From Ciona intestinalis (taxonomy: Eukaryota; Chordata; Ascidiacea; Phlebobranchia; Cionidae), in the NCBI RefSeq assembly GCF_000224145.3, contig NC_020166.2, positions 360,914-424,913 on the forward strand: a stretch of 64,000 nucleotides of DNA, in the 5' to 3' direction. The position numbers were made by a program, and so were the translations under genes. This document shows positions 33,681-45,975 of this stretch, piece after piece; within the stretch, counting starts at the first letter, position 1, and every line of letters starts with the position of its first letter. The notes beneath the pieces were generated by a model. The model did no database searches and was not told the DNA's origin. It worked only from the letters and a program-made list of their open reading frames with translations.

Positions 33681-34454
33681 TCGAAGTTATGTTTCTATTC
33701 ATATATGATATAGAGCCGCCATTTGCAAGCATTGGGTGCTTTGTCCATATATTTGACATGTAGGTTGCACACGTGTAGGGGTTGGACACGATTATTCCGG
33801 TTATTACAAGTTTGCACAGCGGTATAATATTTAACAGATGTGTAAAGACGTGTGTGTGATAATTGATGTGATGTCTTGGGTTCTATTTAATCTGAAGGTG
33901 TTCCTATAGTTAAACACAGGTGTTGTATAGTTGTAAGGCGAACGANNNNNNNNNNNNNNNNNNNNNNNNNNNNNNNNNNNNNNNNNNNNNNNNNNNNNNN
34001 NNNNNNNNNNNNNNNNNNNNNNNNNNNNNNNNNNNNNNNNNNNNNNNNNNNNNNNNNNNNNNNNNNNNNNTTTGACAACCCATTAGTGACCACTAGGTTG
34101 GAGCAATTGTTGTTAAGTGTCTTGCCCAAGGACACATACGCCCACAATGGTAGCAGTGCGACTAGCATGTTACCAGTTCTCCTGGTGCACCTTACATAAA
34201 TACTTCATTATAACAACCAATATAACTACGTCATAACTTAAGTCCAACCACTGTTGGACCAACAATGCCGGCCAGTCGGCCACTAAGTTCTATCCTATAA
34301 AGGAAAGTATTACACTTGTTGTAAGTGGTATTGTGAAAAGAAGGTGCTTAACATGCGACTAGTGTGCCAGTGGTCCCAGTGTGCCTATTATAACTTGGGC
34401 ATAAGCTTATAATGCTATAACTTATATTACTTTACAATGCATTAACCCTCTCAC
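33681..34454. other. Spacer with gap and SINE body fragment
   Basis: 125 N at 33946-34070; reverse SINE body right after (CCATTAGTGACCACTAGG, GTCTTGCCCAAGGACACATA). The Kelch half of the upstream KLHL gene should lie here but no Kelch motif is visible. Confidence 0.5.
33946..34070. other. Assembly gap (125 N)
   Basis: Run of N downstream of the last recognised KLHL exon. Confidence 0.99.
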
Positions 34455-37400
34455 CTCGACAAGGTAATCGCTTGGCATGAGAGGTAATCGAACATGTTCG
34501 AGTAATATCGGCATGTATTGTGATCTGGATACCAAGTCGCTTCTCACCCAACCTATTACTGCTTCAAACACCTGGGGAACAATACATGGTTTAATATGGT
34601 GGAGTCATATTTGAATAGAAGACTGACGATGCCATTTAGAAATATATCTTTTTTTTATATGACAAATTTAGACGAAATATATCTTTATTATATTATACAG
34701 TTGATTGGACTTGATTTTTGTCTGTTATGTATTTCTTAGCACCAGAGTAACAAAGCGTAGACCAAAGTTTTTAACAAGTGTAAGTAATTATTATAAATCA
34801 AATGTAGGTTATTTTATTGATGGAGGGTGGGGGGCCACCGGTGTTAAGTGTCTCTGAAAGGGTCACGGACCATGAATGCTTATGAAATACAGATATTGAA
34901 TCCAAACTAATTAAAGGTACAACTTTGTATTGTACAATAACCATGTTATACAGTTAATGCAAATTTATACATTAAGATATAAAAGGCCATTTAAAATAAC
35001 TAGACATGACAGCAGTATTTGGCATTGGCAGCAGTATAATAATAGTTAAGTAAACACCATTGAGGCATGAAGTTTGTGCTTACACTGCAGCACTGCACGG
35101 GCCAATGCAGACACACAATGTTGGCTGTAATTGACCGTTGAAAGATGTGATGTGTCAACTATGTATATACATGGGGAATATGCTTGTATGTGCTTGCTTG
35201 TGTGTGTATACAACTCTGCGCTATTGAGATTGTATTGCGAGTCTAACATAATTTAAGGTACAAATAGTGAAATATCTTTGTATGCGGTACATGTATTCCA
35301 GATTCAATATTTTGAAGTTATTTTTGTGAAAACCCTTTTGTTATTGGCTGGAATACTAATATAATATTTTTAGACTAATCTATTTACAAATATGGGGCAT
35401 ATGCTTGCTGTGCGTGTGATGTATGCGATCTATCTATGCAACTTATGTCCCTATATTTATTTTTATGGCAATTTCATGCTGTATGTATGTGAGGGTTTAC
35501 TGTGTGGCACAAAGACTTGATATTTTGGCGAGGTCTGATCAATTCCGACATTCAATGGCAGCAAAACTAATATATAGTAGGGTGGGGGAAGATGGGACAC
35601 ATTTTTATTCTATTTTCTCGTCTCATTTGGTAGTGAACAAAGAACATTCAAAGAATTATTAAACTGTATCTTAATGACTCCCATGGACCGTTGTTAATTG
35701 TTAAAAACACGATTAGGATATTTGGATATTATGTACTAAAGGTGTCCAGTCTTCCCCCACTACTATATATTATAACATAGTAATTTGTATTTGAGTCATA
35801 GTTTAACAATATATGGGATATAATATGTGCAAGCATGGTACAAAGTCACCTTAATAAACACAGATACCATGTAATAGAGTAAAGACTTTATCAACTATAT
35901 CGCAAACAAACAACTTGAGGATACACAGAATGAATCATTCGCATGATGCTTGCATGCGTCACTTGTGTGAAGCACAATCAGTGTATGTAACTTGTTTATC
36001 CTCGAATGGCGGGGCAACGACAGTCGTTATAACACGGGTGTTCTGTTTCACACACCTTGTGCCCGCTTACAAGTTACCACATATGTAACTTATTCATCCT
36101 CGCATGGCAGGGCAACCACAGTCATCATAACACGGATGTTCTGTTTCATACACCTCATGCTCGCTTACAAGTTACCAGTTACCCTGTATGTAACTATGTG
36201 ACTGCTTGTATTATACAATAATCAAGTTACCATTTCCTCCGAGGAGACGGACAGTTGGTCACTGTTGATTAATTCACAAACTTGTTGACAACTTAGGTTG
36301 TGAAACTCTTCGCCTCGAACTACATCGGTGAAGTGTTGCTCTGCGTATGTATATATGGGGTTTAGGTGGTGTGGTAAGTAACTTATTATATTTAGGTTTA
36401 ACAAACTAAAACAATCAATATTTAAAAATGAATATCTGTGTATCTAAACAATGGATATCTGTGTATATATATGGGGGGTGGGTCTTATGTATATGGGGGT
36501 TAGGTTGTGGGATGGTAACTTATTATACTTGGCTTTAACAAACTAAAACGATGGATATCTACGAACATATAATAACGATATAATACAGCATAATGAACCT
36601 AAAGTAAACGCTATACAACCTAACTATACTGCAGTACCAACTAAACTAACTGGTGACTGTGCGTACAACACGACAAAAGCATTAATTACTCAACGCGGGC
36701 AGCAGGAATAAAAGTGCCGAATGCTATCGAAGCGAGACGAGGTAGCAAGTGAAGTATTACCACAGTTGGTGTGTAATGTATATATATGGTTCGTTGTTGT
36801 AAGTCTCACCATGCAAAAGATAGCACAGAAATAAAAGCGCGGCTTCATTTATCTCATCAATTAGGGTAGCGAAGGTAATGAAAAATATGACAAATAATGA
36901 CAAGATAGAATATACTGACATACACAAAACGTGAAGGGCTTGAACAGCTTGCAAGTTTTACCTACACGTATTGTGTTTATCGTTTTTTAATATTTAATAA
37001 TATAAAGTATTTACCTGTGAATGACCTTGCTTGTGTAAGGAGATCGGAACATGCGTGGATGTCGGCGAACTGTCGAATACCGAGGCAGTTGGAGGGGTGA
37101 AGTTGAGATTGAAGGAAACAACAACAAGACTCGCGAACAAAGGTTAACTGTGGGGCAAGATGGGTTTGTAATATTCTGTTACTTCTGCTACCAGGCATAA
37201 TGTAATTTATCTTTTAGCGGCTCATCTGGTATAAAAAACTTAATGTGTTTCCTACTTTTCGTCTGCCATACGGCAAGACTTCATCAGGTAACGTAACGCA
37301 ACATTACACGCACCATTTTTAACAGATGCGTCGCTAAAAGTTTATTTTGTTAAATCACGGACAATTTAATATAAGTTGTAACTTAAGGTCAGAGTACGTA

Positions 37401-40400
37401 AGTTTCAAAGGATATGCTTGGTGATATTAAAGCGATTCGCTAGTTGTCACATTTAAATTGAAAGATAGGCTGATCATTGTACCATCACTACTTTGTAGTG
37501 CTTATTTTAAGACTTTGTTTGATATTATATGTTAATGCATTTATACTGGTTACTCATGGTTACCCTGTTTTTCCCCGGGGTAAGCACGCCTACCTTGCAT
37601 ACCCATGTTAGTCGCCTACACACACACACCTCAAGCAAACTTGCAGCAGGAAGTAAAGATTGTACGTTTTCCTCGGTCACTTGTATTTGTGCCGTATAAA
37701 CATAATCAACCAACTGCAGCAAAGCTTTACCATCGATCCCGTTCAGTTTAACACGGTCGGGGCTNNNNNNNNNNNNNNNNNNNNNNNNNNNNNNNNNNNN
37801 NNNNNNNNNNNNNNGCTCAATACCTATTGCTAGTGGACTAGGATCTTCACTTATGTCACTTAATTAGATGAAATACTTCTACCTGACTATACATCACACA
37901 CTGACACTTTTACATTATTGTTAACTGACAAATTTAAATAGTGTAATACTGTAATACACTTACAAACAATTTTTAAAAATATTAATTTTAAACTAAAATC
38001 AGGCCACGGCATTACCCACGCTTATTTCTTAATTTAAAAGTAACAGAAAGTGCTATGTCGACGGTACACTGTTTTGCTGCAAACAGCAAAGCCTAAATCA
38101 GCTGATCGATTAGAAAAGATCGTGACGTAATTTACGTCATAGTGCCCGCGAGTGACGCAACAATAGGCGAATTTTTTGGCACTTTTTAAAACGTTTTTTT
38201 GGCCAAACTAAATATTTTTTTCACAAAAAATTACCACAGATAGTATTTATTAAGTGTAAATTTTCATTTAAAACCAACTTGTATGAGCGTGGTCCAGACT
38301 CTTTAACTGACATTTGTATAAGGATTATATTTACATCTATATTTGACTTGTATTGTAACCAATGTCACTCCCATGCCCACAGTCAAGCTGCTGAAACTAT
38401 TGCAGTGTGTGGATAAGCAGACATGGCTTTTGGTTGTTTTGGTCATTTATATCCCTATGGGTGGGAACTTGAGTGACTTATTCATGGTTGCCACTCCCAT
38501 GCCCACAGTCGAGTTGCTGAAGCTATTGCAGTGTGTGGATAAGCAGGCATGACTTATGGTTGGTTTGGTCATTTTTATTCTCAACTTGAGTGACTTATCC
38601 ATGGTTGCCACTCCCATGCCCTCAGTCAGATTAAAAGCCAATGCAGTGTGTGTATAGGGCAGAGTAAACAGAGAGAACTTTGTTTACAACTAGACACATA
38701 AATAGCTTTCTAATTGGTTTACAACGTGTGCTCATAACCTTTACAATATTACCCCATAATATGTTGCTAGACAACATTGAAAAAGTCATAAACCTTGGCT
38801 CTTACTTACTATATATAACATGTATGTTTTGCAGTACATTCATTATTTATATTATTGGATAAAATATTTTTAATCAACAGAAATTGTGTCGTTAAGTTTT
38901 ACATCCAGTCACGCCTATAGTGCTTTAATAAAGCTGGCATATATTATTGCTATTAACAGGAAAAGCTCTCTTTAACTTTTATTAACCATAAAAATTTAGA
39001 ATGACATTTAAGGTGTTTTAAAAGACAATTAATCTAAATTCTTCTTAAAATCCATTAAAAATATGAATGACAAACCAAGGAGATCATCTCTAAAACATAA
39101 GTATATTACAACACATATCATAGTCTGATTAGTCTCTAAAAATCTCCCAAACAAAACCATTAAACAAATCTATATTATGCACTGGGTCGTCAATGAATAA
39201 ATAAATGTAACATATTTTTTGAGTGACGGGGAAATGACAGTCGTTATTACACAGATTTTCCGTTTCATACACCTCGTGCCTGCTTACAAGTTACCACGTA
39301 TGTATTTTATTTATCCTCGCATGGTGGGGCAACGACAGTCGTTATACCACGGGTGTTCTGTTTCATACACCTCGTACCGGCTTATGAGTTACCACATATG
39401 TAACTTATTTATACTTAACTTAAGTGCCAGGGCAACGACAGTTGTTATAACACAGGTGTTCTGTTTCATACACCTCTTGCCTGCTTACAAGTTAGCACAG
39501 AAGTTTTGCAACTTTATTGGTGGTTGTTTTTCTATATGGCTGACAATTTAGACTACCCATTAGCGTGATTATTATCAATGAAACAATTACTTCATAAACA
39601 ACCCACCATTAAACATAGCCATGAAGTAAGGCGACCCCGATGCCATCACCAATCTATGCACGGGTATTTCCAGGTCACCAGCTACAAGTATGACATCACA
39701 TAACACATTGCTCCTGTAATATGATGTAACAATGCATTAGGTTTGATTTTAAGAAGTTTGAAGTTGTTTTTGTTGTTTGGTTGGATTTTTAAAGTATAGT
39801 CACAAAGAATCGCCAAAATTATAATTTACAGTTTTTCAACTTGGTATAGATCAACGGTTCGTAAAGTTTTCCATTGTCAGGCACTGTGGAATATTTGCTG
39901 GGTAAAGGGAGCTGCTTGGCATAAATAAGACATAGGTTGTGAAGCCTTTGTTTTAAAGATGGTGGATTAATCTGCAGTATTGATCTTGTGGCATGCTCCT
40001 TGTTAACACAATATGTTAGTGTCATTAACAATTGATGATCAACAATCAAAGTTTTATGAACGAATAATGTTTTTACCACAATTACATTTTTAAAACTCTC
40101 AATTTTAAAACCAAGATTTTACAAAAAGTTGAATGTTTGTTTTTAATCAGACCAACAACATTTAAAAAAAAAACAAAAACGTACAAGATAGTTTTGTGCC
40201 TCCTGCCGGCACATACAAGACTGTAAGAAGAAACAATTTAAAAAACCTTGATTGGTAAATAATAGCATTAAAGGTGACACATTGACGCAAAGCAGTTTTG
40301 TTGCATCAGTAACAAAACTTTATTAAAACACCTCGTTAAGTTCCTATATCGCCTTTGCGCCGCAAGTTTAGCAAACTTTTCCAATGTGCCAAAAGCAATA

Positions 40401-41081
40401 TCATTACAGATTACGTATGAATGAATTAATACAACTTATTTATCCGCTCATGGGGGCATCCACAGTCGTTATAACATGGCCACATGAATGTTTTGTTTCA
40501 TACACCTCGTGCCAGCTTGCGAGTTTTGTTGAGTTACCACGTATATAACTGGGGGTGATTGGTTACCAGTAGTTAAGGATTAGTGTTCAGAAGATAACGT
40601 AATGGGACGATTCCTCGCCAGCACTAATAACAAAAAGCCAGTCTGCAGAGTATGGCAGTTCCTAACGAGATCTCGCGCGTGCAAGACGGTTATTTTTTGC
40701 TTGCGCGCGTGCTATCATTACAAATCTGCGTGCAAAGCATGTACATTTTCAAGCCACGTTAGGAAATCTTACTTAATTTAATACGTATTTTTTTCTTTGT
40801 TTAATTAATTGGCGTGCGTGGGACAAATTGTGGCGAGCATCACCAAAAGTCTGTAAAAAATCGCACGTGCACCTGCCATACTCTGCAGTCTGAACAACAA
40901 GGATTTACTTTCTTAGGGCATTCATTGAAGCGAATGCATCCTTGGTGTGAACGTCGTTCCTGAATTGTTGAGCATTACTTTGCATGCGCCCCGTGCCCGA
41001 CTTTCCACCAGCAGCAGCGCAAGCAGCGGCCGCAGTTGACTCACTACAAGACTCCAGTTCGGTGCCGAAGAAATTCATCAT
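34455..41081 (-). CDS. KLHL3: KLHL2/KLHL3-like BTB-BACK protein, N-terminal half only
   Basis: Cullin-3 substrate adaptor of the KLHL2/3 group, which in vertebrates binds actin or targets WNK kinases. Exons on minus: 41081-40909 (start [10 protein letters not shown], ends MNALRK), 39713-39607 ([27 protein letters not shown]), then an exon partly in the N gap ending at 37630 ([29 protein letters not shown]), 37147-37015 ([20 protein letters not shown]), 36340-36231 ([19 protein letters not shown]), 34571-34455 ([10 protein letters not shown] ... [15 protein letters not shown]). The order and phases follow KLHL2/3 closely through BTB and BACK. The six Kelch repeats that bind substrate are not found before the next gene; they may be in the gap at 33946-34070, on another contig, or lost. 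The piece of BTB between MFNG and PDRVKLNG is in the 37765-37814 gap. Confidence 0.82.
35576..35764 (+). mobile_element. MITE family A copy
   Basis: AGTAGGGTGGGGGAAGATGG at the left, GTCTTCCCCCACTACT at the right, 189 bp, TA-rich flanks (TATAT on both sides). In a KLHL intron. Confidence 0.85.
35985..36200 (+). mobile_element. Two tandem SINE tail units
   Basis: Two units with GTTATAACACGGGTGTTCTG and CATAACACGGATGTTCTG cores, just downstream (genomically left of) KLHL exon 5. Confidence 0.65.
37765..37814. other. Assembly gap (50 N) cutting a KLHL BTB exon
   Basis: The exon frame is open right up to the N run, so the exon start is lost. Confidence 0.99.
38340..38660 (+). repeat. Minisatellite, about 117-126 bp unit, three copies
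   Basis: CACTCCCATGCCCACAGTC at 38366 and 38492 and CACTCCCATGCCCTCAGTC at 38609, each followed by GCAGTGTGTGGATAAGCAG or a variant. A lone fragment (GCAGTGTGTGGATAAACAG) is near 60928 in an IMP4 intron. Confidence 0.8.
39205..39560 (+). mobile_element. Three tandem SINE tail units with SINE body remnant
   Basis: GTTATTACACAGATTTTCCG, GTTATACCACGGGTGTTCTG and GTTATAACACAGGTGTTCTG mark three units; TATGGCTGACAATTTAGAC follows as a SINE body remnant. Close to the KLHL BTB exon. Confidence 0.65.
40435..40560 (+). mobile_element. SINE tail unit
   Basis: One diverged unit (CAGTCGTTATAACATGGCC ... CACCTCGTGCCAGCTTGCG) in KLHL intron 1. Confidence 0.5.
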
Positions 41082-41599
41082 ATTTAAAATATTAAGATAC
41101 TGCGGTCCCCAAAATTTTACAACGGGCACAAATCGTGAAAACTATTTCTTTGTGATCATTTATTTCAGCCGATTTGGTTTCTAATAAGTTCAAACATGAC
41201 TTAGTTAATACTGAAATGGAAAATAAACTTATTTAAGAACTTCCATTACCGTAAACATAATTATAACCTTTCATCAAACAACAAAAACAACAAAAATCAT
41301 TTTCAGAGAAAAAACATACCCAAAGTAGTTCCAGTGAATAGTTACGCTAAATAAAACCTTATAAAATAATTTTCTAAAAAAATATTAAAGATAACAACTT
41401 TAGTCTTTTATAGATTAGACAAAAACAATAATAATATTTACAAAGTGGGAATAATGTAGTTTAAGAGCACTTACATGCGGAATAGGCAATAGGGTACACA
41501 TTACAAAACAATTTGCTAAATTGGTCAACTGTACTTTAAACATACTTTGATTATGACGCAGGCAACAAGAGAGCGAGCACAAAATTGTTTTCGTTTATT
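41082..41599. other. Spacer between membrane protein gene and KLHL
   Basis: AT-rich, no coding signal. AATAAA on the minus strand at 41594-41599 is the likely polyadenylation signal of the upstream gene, directly after its stop. The KLHL promoter is presumed here. Confidence 0.5.
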
Positions 41600-43645
41600 T
41601 TATTCTTCCTTTACATATGGTCTGCTCGTCATACCAGCAGTTGCATACAACAACAGACATGTCGTGCAAATCCCGACCTGGATAATAAAGTGGTGAATAC
41701 GACCTTCCAACTGCATATGATACACGCCAAGGGATGTAGCGAGAGATGAGTTCTCAGTTACTGCCACAGCCGCTGTTATAAACATAAGCACAAGAGAAGC
41801 GATGCGACGTTGCTTGGGTATATCTGATAACCATGCATAGTATGAAGCTAATATATGCGCGGCTCCCACCACGAAGATATGGAACGTGGGGCTTCCATCC
41901 ATTAGAGTGATCTGCTTCGTACGTAATTTGTATTGAAATATTTTAAAGTAGAAAGTATGCATGATGAACTGGATTGCCGTGATCGCCTGCAAAGTACAAT
42001 GATTCGAACGGGTTTATATATTATTACGAAATAAAACATTTGTAATATTATAGTCGTTATAATTTGAAACCATTTTTACATGAATGTATGTCTACATCAC
42101 TATACCTACGTCGTCATGTGTACGTCATCTCTAAAACATTTGTGGTAACCCCTAAGCAGCGGGAACGAGGTATATAAAACAGAACACCCGTGTTATAACT
42201 GTCGTTGTCCCGCTACGCGAGGATAAATAAGTTACATTCATTATACAATATTACCCACTCTGCCCAAGACGATCGCATAAGATTTTGACCCATGCATAAT
42301 CTTCCCTCTTTCCTTCATATCCACCGATCCGAACAAGACTAACAGCCCGCCTATCAACCCCATGTAATGCAAGGCTTGTAGGAAGTTCATCTCGCCGTGG
42401 ATGTGCCTTGGGTAAGCACCTAAAGTGGGAGAATATGTCACACCTCGTGCCCACTTACCAGTTACCACGTATGTAGCTTATTTATCCTCGCATGGCTGGG
42501 CAACCACAGTCGTTATAACACGGGTGTTCTGTTTCATACACCTCGTGCCTGCTTATGAGTTACCACCCATGTAACTTGTTTATTTTCGCATGGCGGGGCA
42601 ACGACAGTCGTTATTACACAGGTGCTCTGTTTCATACACCTCGTGCCTGCTTACGAGTTACTAAGTACATTACTTTTTTATACCAAACCGTAGCGTTAAT
42701 AAATAAATTATACCTTTGCGCTGTCAGTTTGTTATCGAAATATTACGTCACGTATGACGTCACTTACCTATCCCACCGTGTCTGACGTCATGATGAATAA
42801 GAAATGTAAGAACAGAGAAAATACCAATCATACCAAGGCACGTCAGCTCCAAGCTGTAGTTGAACAAGATTCTAAAAAAACAATTAAAGAGATAAGAATG
42901 GTATAGTAGGTTCGGATAAGACGGGTCATGTTCATTTACTTGTTTCGTCTCATATTCGGTGGTAAACAAAAAACATTTACAGAACTATATGACTGTATCC
43001 CCTCGACTCTCATATATTGTTAATAGTTTGAAACACGATCAGGATATTATTTTTTAAAGGTATTCCGTCTTACCCCACAGTAATATACAAGGTCTGTAAT
43101 AACCAATTGGACTTAGTTCGTTACCTGATTCCGAAGAAAGCGTAAACAACGGCCACAAGGTATATCATGTTGACTGGAAGCCCTGATTGCTTGAAATAAG
43201 CGGCCCTCACTTCGAACGACGCGATGTACCATACCGCATCCGCTAAGATGCAAAGAGCGAATAATATTCTGAAAAATATAAATAAACCTTTTTATAAATG
43301 AATGAATGAAATTTATGTGAAAGAAAAGGTCTCATAAAAGTTAGGGTTTAACCTTTGGGTCTACTGTTTTGCGCTTTGTCTGTCTCTTCGTTGTTTTAAT
43401 TTATTCTTGGAGGATGGAAAACGACAGTCGTTATATAACACAAGTGTTCTGTTTCATACACCTCGTGTCCGCTTACAAGTTACCACGTATGTAACTTTGT
43501 AGGTAATTGCTTTTTGTTCAAGTTACACATCTAAACAGCACATACTAACATAAGTTACATAATAGGTTTATTCCACGACAACAACATCTTACCTGAACTT
43601 CTGGAACGCCGAAGCGTCAAATCCTCTAATTGTATTCAAAGCCAT
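41600..43645 (-). CDS. Multi-pass membrane protein of unknown function, 282 aa
   Basis: Not recognised. Five exons on minus: 43645-43593 (MALNTIRGFDASAFQKF), 43268-43125, 42871-42768, 42419-42259, 41986-41600; phases 2, 2, 1, 0 all join. The protein has about six or seven hydrophobic stretches, for example ILFALCILADAVWYIASF, MIYLVAVVYAFFGI, LTCLGMIGIFSVLTFLI, YMGLIGGLLVLFGSV and IIQVGICTTCLLLYATAG, separated by short charged loops such as DVRHGGIGAYPRHIHGEM. There is no cleaved signal peptide; the end is RPYVKEE. The exon 4 donor is GTGGGT; the nearby GTAATA donor would break the frame. A paired-histidine loop (HH, RHIHGE) and IHHF near the end could bind metal or haem, but this is only a guess. 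A MITE and several SINE units fill its introns. Confidence 0.75.
42120..42240 (-). mobile_element. Inverted SINE tail unit
   Basis: TGTGGTAACCCCTAAGCAGC ... CACCCGTGTTATAACTGTCG in the last intron of the membrane protein gene. Confidence 0.6.
42435..42670 (+). mobile_element. Two to three tandem SINE tail units
   Basis: GTTATAACACGGGTGTTCTG and GTTATTACACAGGTGCTCTG cores, about 98 bases apart, between exons 3 and 4 of the membrane protein gene. Confidence 0.65.
42904..43083 (+). mobile_element. MITE family A copy, diverged
   Basis: AGTAGGTTCGGATAAGACGG at the left and GTATTCCGTCTTACCCCAC at the right, about 180 bp. Confidence 0.7.
43410..43510 (+). mobile_element. SINE tail unit
   Basis: One unit (GACAGTCGTTATATAACAC ... 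GTTACCACGTATGTAAC) in intron 1 of the membrane protein gene. Confidence 0.55.
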
Positions 43646-44340
43646 TATGGAACAAATTAACAATGCGGTCACAATTACTTGTTCAATCTAGAATCCCTTT
43701 GTTACGTGTGGTAGAGTCTTTATTACATCACAAACGTCGGTAACCGAGAAACGAACGCCATGTTCCGGTACCAGGGACAAACAAATTGAGTTATGATTGT
43801 CAAACACAGACGCTGGAATATAAATTAACTCGTTAATACCAATTATTACAAAAATACCAACTAATTCAACGTGGTTCTAAATCTGTTACTACTTCTGTAC
43901 TATGTCGTGTTCTTACATATAAAAAACTCAGTGCAGGCCACAAAATCTAAACTTTTATTTCATTTACGGTTGACTGGTTTGATTTTAGTAAACCTAAATA
44001 GAATTTTAAAGAAGTACCACCTTGAAGACCTTACTACAAGTGGTATGCCTACCATAGGTCGAAAACCACTGGTTCATATATTTCTTATAAATGAATCTTG
44101 ACTACACATAGCTTACACATCATCCAACACGAGGTATTGTTTGATTAGCGCGACAAACGGCACTAACTTCTCGGTCAATATTTGCACTGAGTGAAGCAAT
44201 GTAAAAATACTTACCTTAAAATTATGACGTCATTCATATGGGCGGTGATGACGTAGTAAGACGGCTTACCGAGCTACCAGCGTAAGACTGTACGCGTATA
44301 ATGTATAATGCCTTGGCACAGCGGTAACTGGAGGAGTTAT

Positions 44341-44532
44341 AGTAGGGTGGGGGAAGATGGGACACCTTTCATTTTATTTTATCTTTCTATTTAGTAGTAA
44401 ACAAATAGCACCTAAGAATTATAAAACCGTATCCCAACAAATCCTATAGACTGCTGTTAATTGTTTAAAACACGATCAGCGGGATATTGGAATTTTATGT
44501 GCTAAAGGTGTCCCGTTTCCCCCCATCCTACT
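44341..44532 (+). mobile_element. MITE family A copy
   Basis: AGTAGGGTGGGGGAAGATGG at the left, CCCGTTTCCCCCCATCCTACT at the right less one base, 192 bp. Confidence 0.82.
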
Positions 44533-44889
44533 TTAACCCGAGTGCCGAACCATACACCCCTAGTTGGGTATCTAGTGTAAGGCCATAAAAATGGCTGGCA
44601 ACCTATTAGTGATAACTGAAGGTTACATTCAAATGTAAAGCTTTGAGCGAACCCAACAACACGTGGGAAAACGAATCTACTAAGCAATCATCTATACTCT
44701 GTTTATACCAACACTAGCGTAGCGTATTTATGCAACCAATTTAATCTTACCATATTTATTTATCATTTTTCTCTTTCGATCGGCGAGAACTTGTAATAAA
44801 ATCGCTCTCAATAAACGACATGCATGGAACAAATACGTGGGTACACAGTTTATTATGAAAATACGAAGTGAAACACAGATAACGTCATA

Positions 44890-45108
44890 TAAGCAAAAAT
44901 GTGCACACCATGGGACCTGGGATTTAGGGCAGAGCCAGCCATCACCCAACACCTAGGGTGCTATGACCCATTAATAGATCACTGGGTTGGAGCTATAACT
45001 GTTGGAGATAGGCCAACAATGGTACCACAGTAGGGCATTGAACCCGGTCTCCTTTGGTTAGGATGCAGGTGCCCAACCATTGAGCAATGTCACTGCACCA
45101 ATACGGCA
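44890..45108 (-). mobile_element. Reversed tRNA-derived SINE
   Basis: On the minus strand from 45108: TTGCTCAATGGTTGGGCAC (A-box like), then ACCGGGTTCAATGCCC (good B box), then a body with CCAACCCAGTGATCTATTAA and part of the 97-bp satellite motif. Confirms tRNA-like promoters in this SINE group. Confidence 0.6.
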
Positions 45109-45635
45109 TTTATATATTGTGCCCAATATACAGCATCCCCTGTAAGTAAAACCACATGATTAAGTTGCAAGATATCCAAGTTACCATTAGTAGCATCTGC
45201 TGTTATATTTGCATCAGAGGTTCATTTGAAAACAACATGATATTTTCAGAGTTGGATTGTAATGGCATCATATGCAAATATGTGTATGGGGCATTTATCA
45301 ATGTATAACATTATGCTTACCTAACTATTGCAGGAGTTGGCTCTTAGCTGGTTCTGTAATGTAAGAATTTTGCTATTAGATTCTTATTTTGTGTAAGTAT
45401 AGGGGATTGTTGTCCAAAAAGTAATTATATAGGCTAACAATCATACAAGTTAAATGACTTGATAATAGTAGTTGAATGGTTAACAATTTTAAAACATTTT
45501 AGTGGTTTAAGCTTTATATACAATTGGTAATTAATATTTTAATTGCCAAACACCTAAACTTGATGCAGACACAACATTTTGAGCGATGTACCATTAGTAC
45601 ATGGGTTTGAACTAAAGGTTAATATTCTGATTAAA

Positions 45636-45790
45636 GCAATGTCCCAGTACATCTTGAGATAATGGGCACATGCCCACACCTCACCCACAATGTACTTGTA
45701 TAATGTAAGTTCCCTATGACGATCCATTGTATGCAGTTATAATTATACAATGGTGCTTTTTAAAGGGAACAAATATGCTTATAAATTATA
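45636..45790 (+). repeat. Hairpin repeat copy 1 (155 bp)
   Basis: GCAATGTCCCAGTACATCTT ... GGGAACAAATATGCTT. Contains the hairpin GGGCA-CA-TGCCC and the inverted pair CCATTGTAT / ATACAATGG. Nearly identical to 47806-47960 and 51501-51640, all in the same orientation. Confidence 0.85.
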
Positions 45791-45850
45791 AAAATAATTA
45801 GCACCAAGTTAAATAACAATAAAGGACACAAAATGCAAGTAGTGACTTAC

Positions 45851-45975
45851 CAATTAAAAGCGAATAACTCCCAAAAGAATTCATGACGATGCGTACTTCA
45901 CCTGTAACAATAAGTTTAGTGACATCATAAACAATTACATCACATGTTTACTTACCTTTTGTGCTGAGGAATCAA
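45851..45975 (-). other. Two unassigned exon-like segments
   Basis: Segments 45975-45956 (20 nt) and 45901-45851 (51 nt) on minus are each bounded by good signals (CCCTACAG| and |GTAAGT; GTTACAG| and |GTAAGT). The 51-nt one is open in frame (VRIVMNSFGSYSLLI). They could be 5' UTR exons of the membrane protein gene or part of an unseen gene. Confidence 0.3.
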
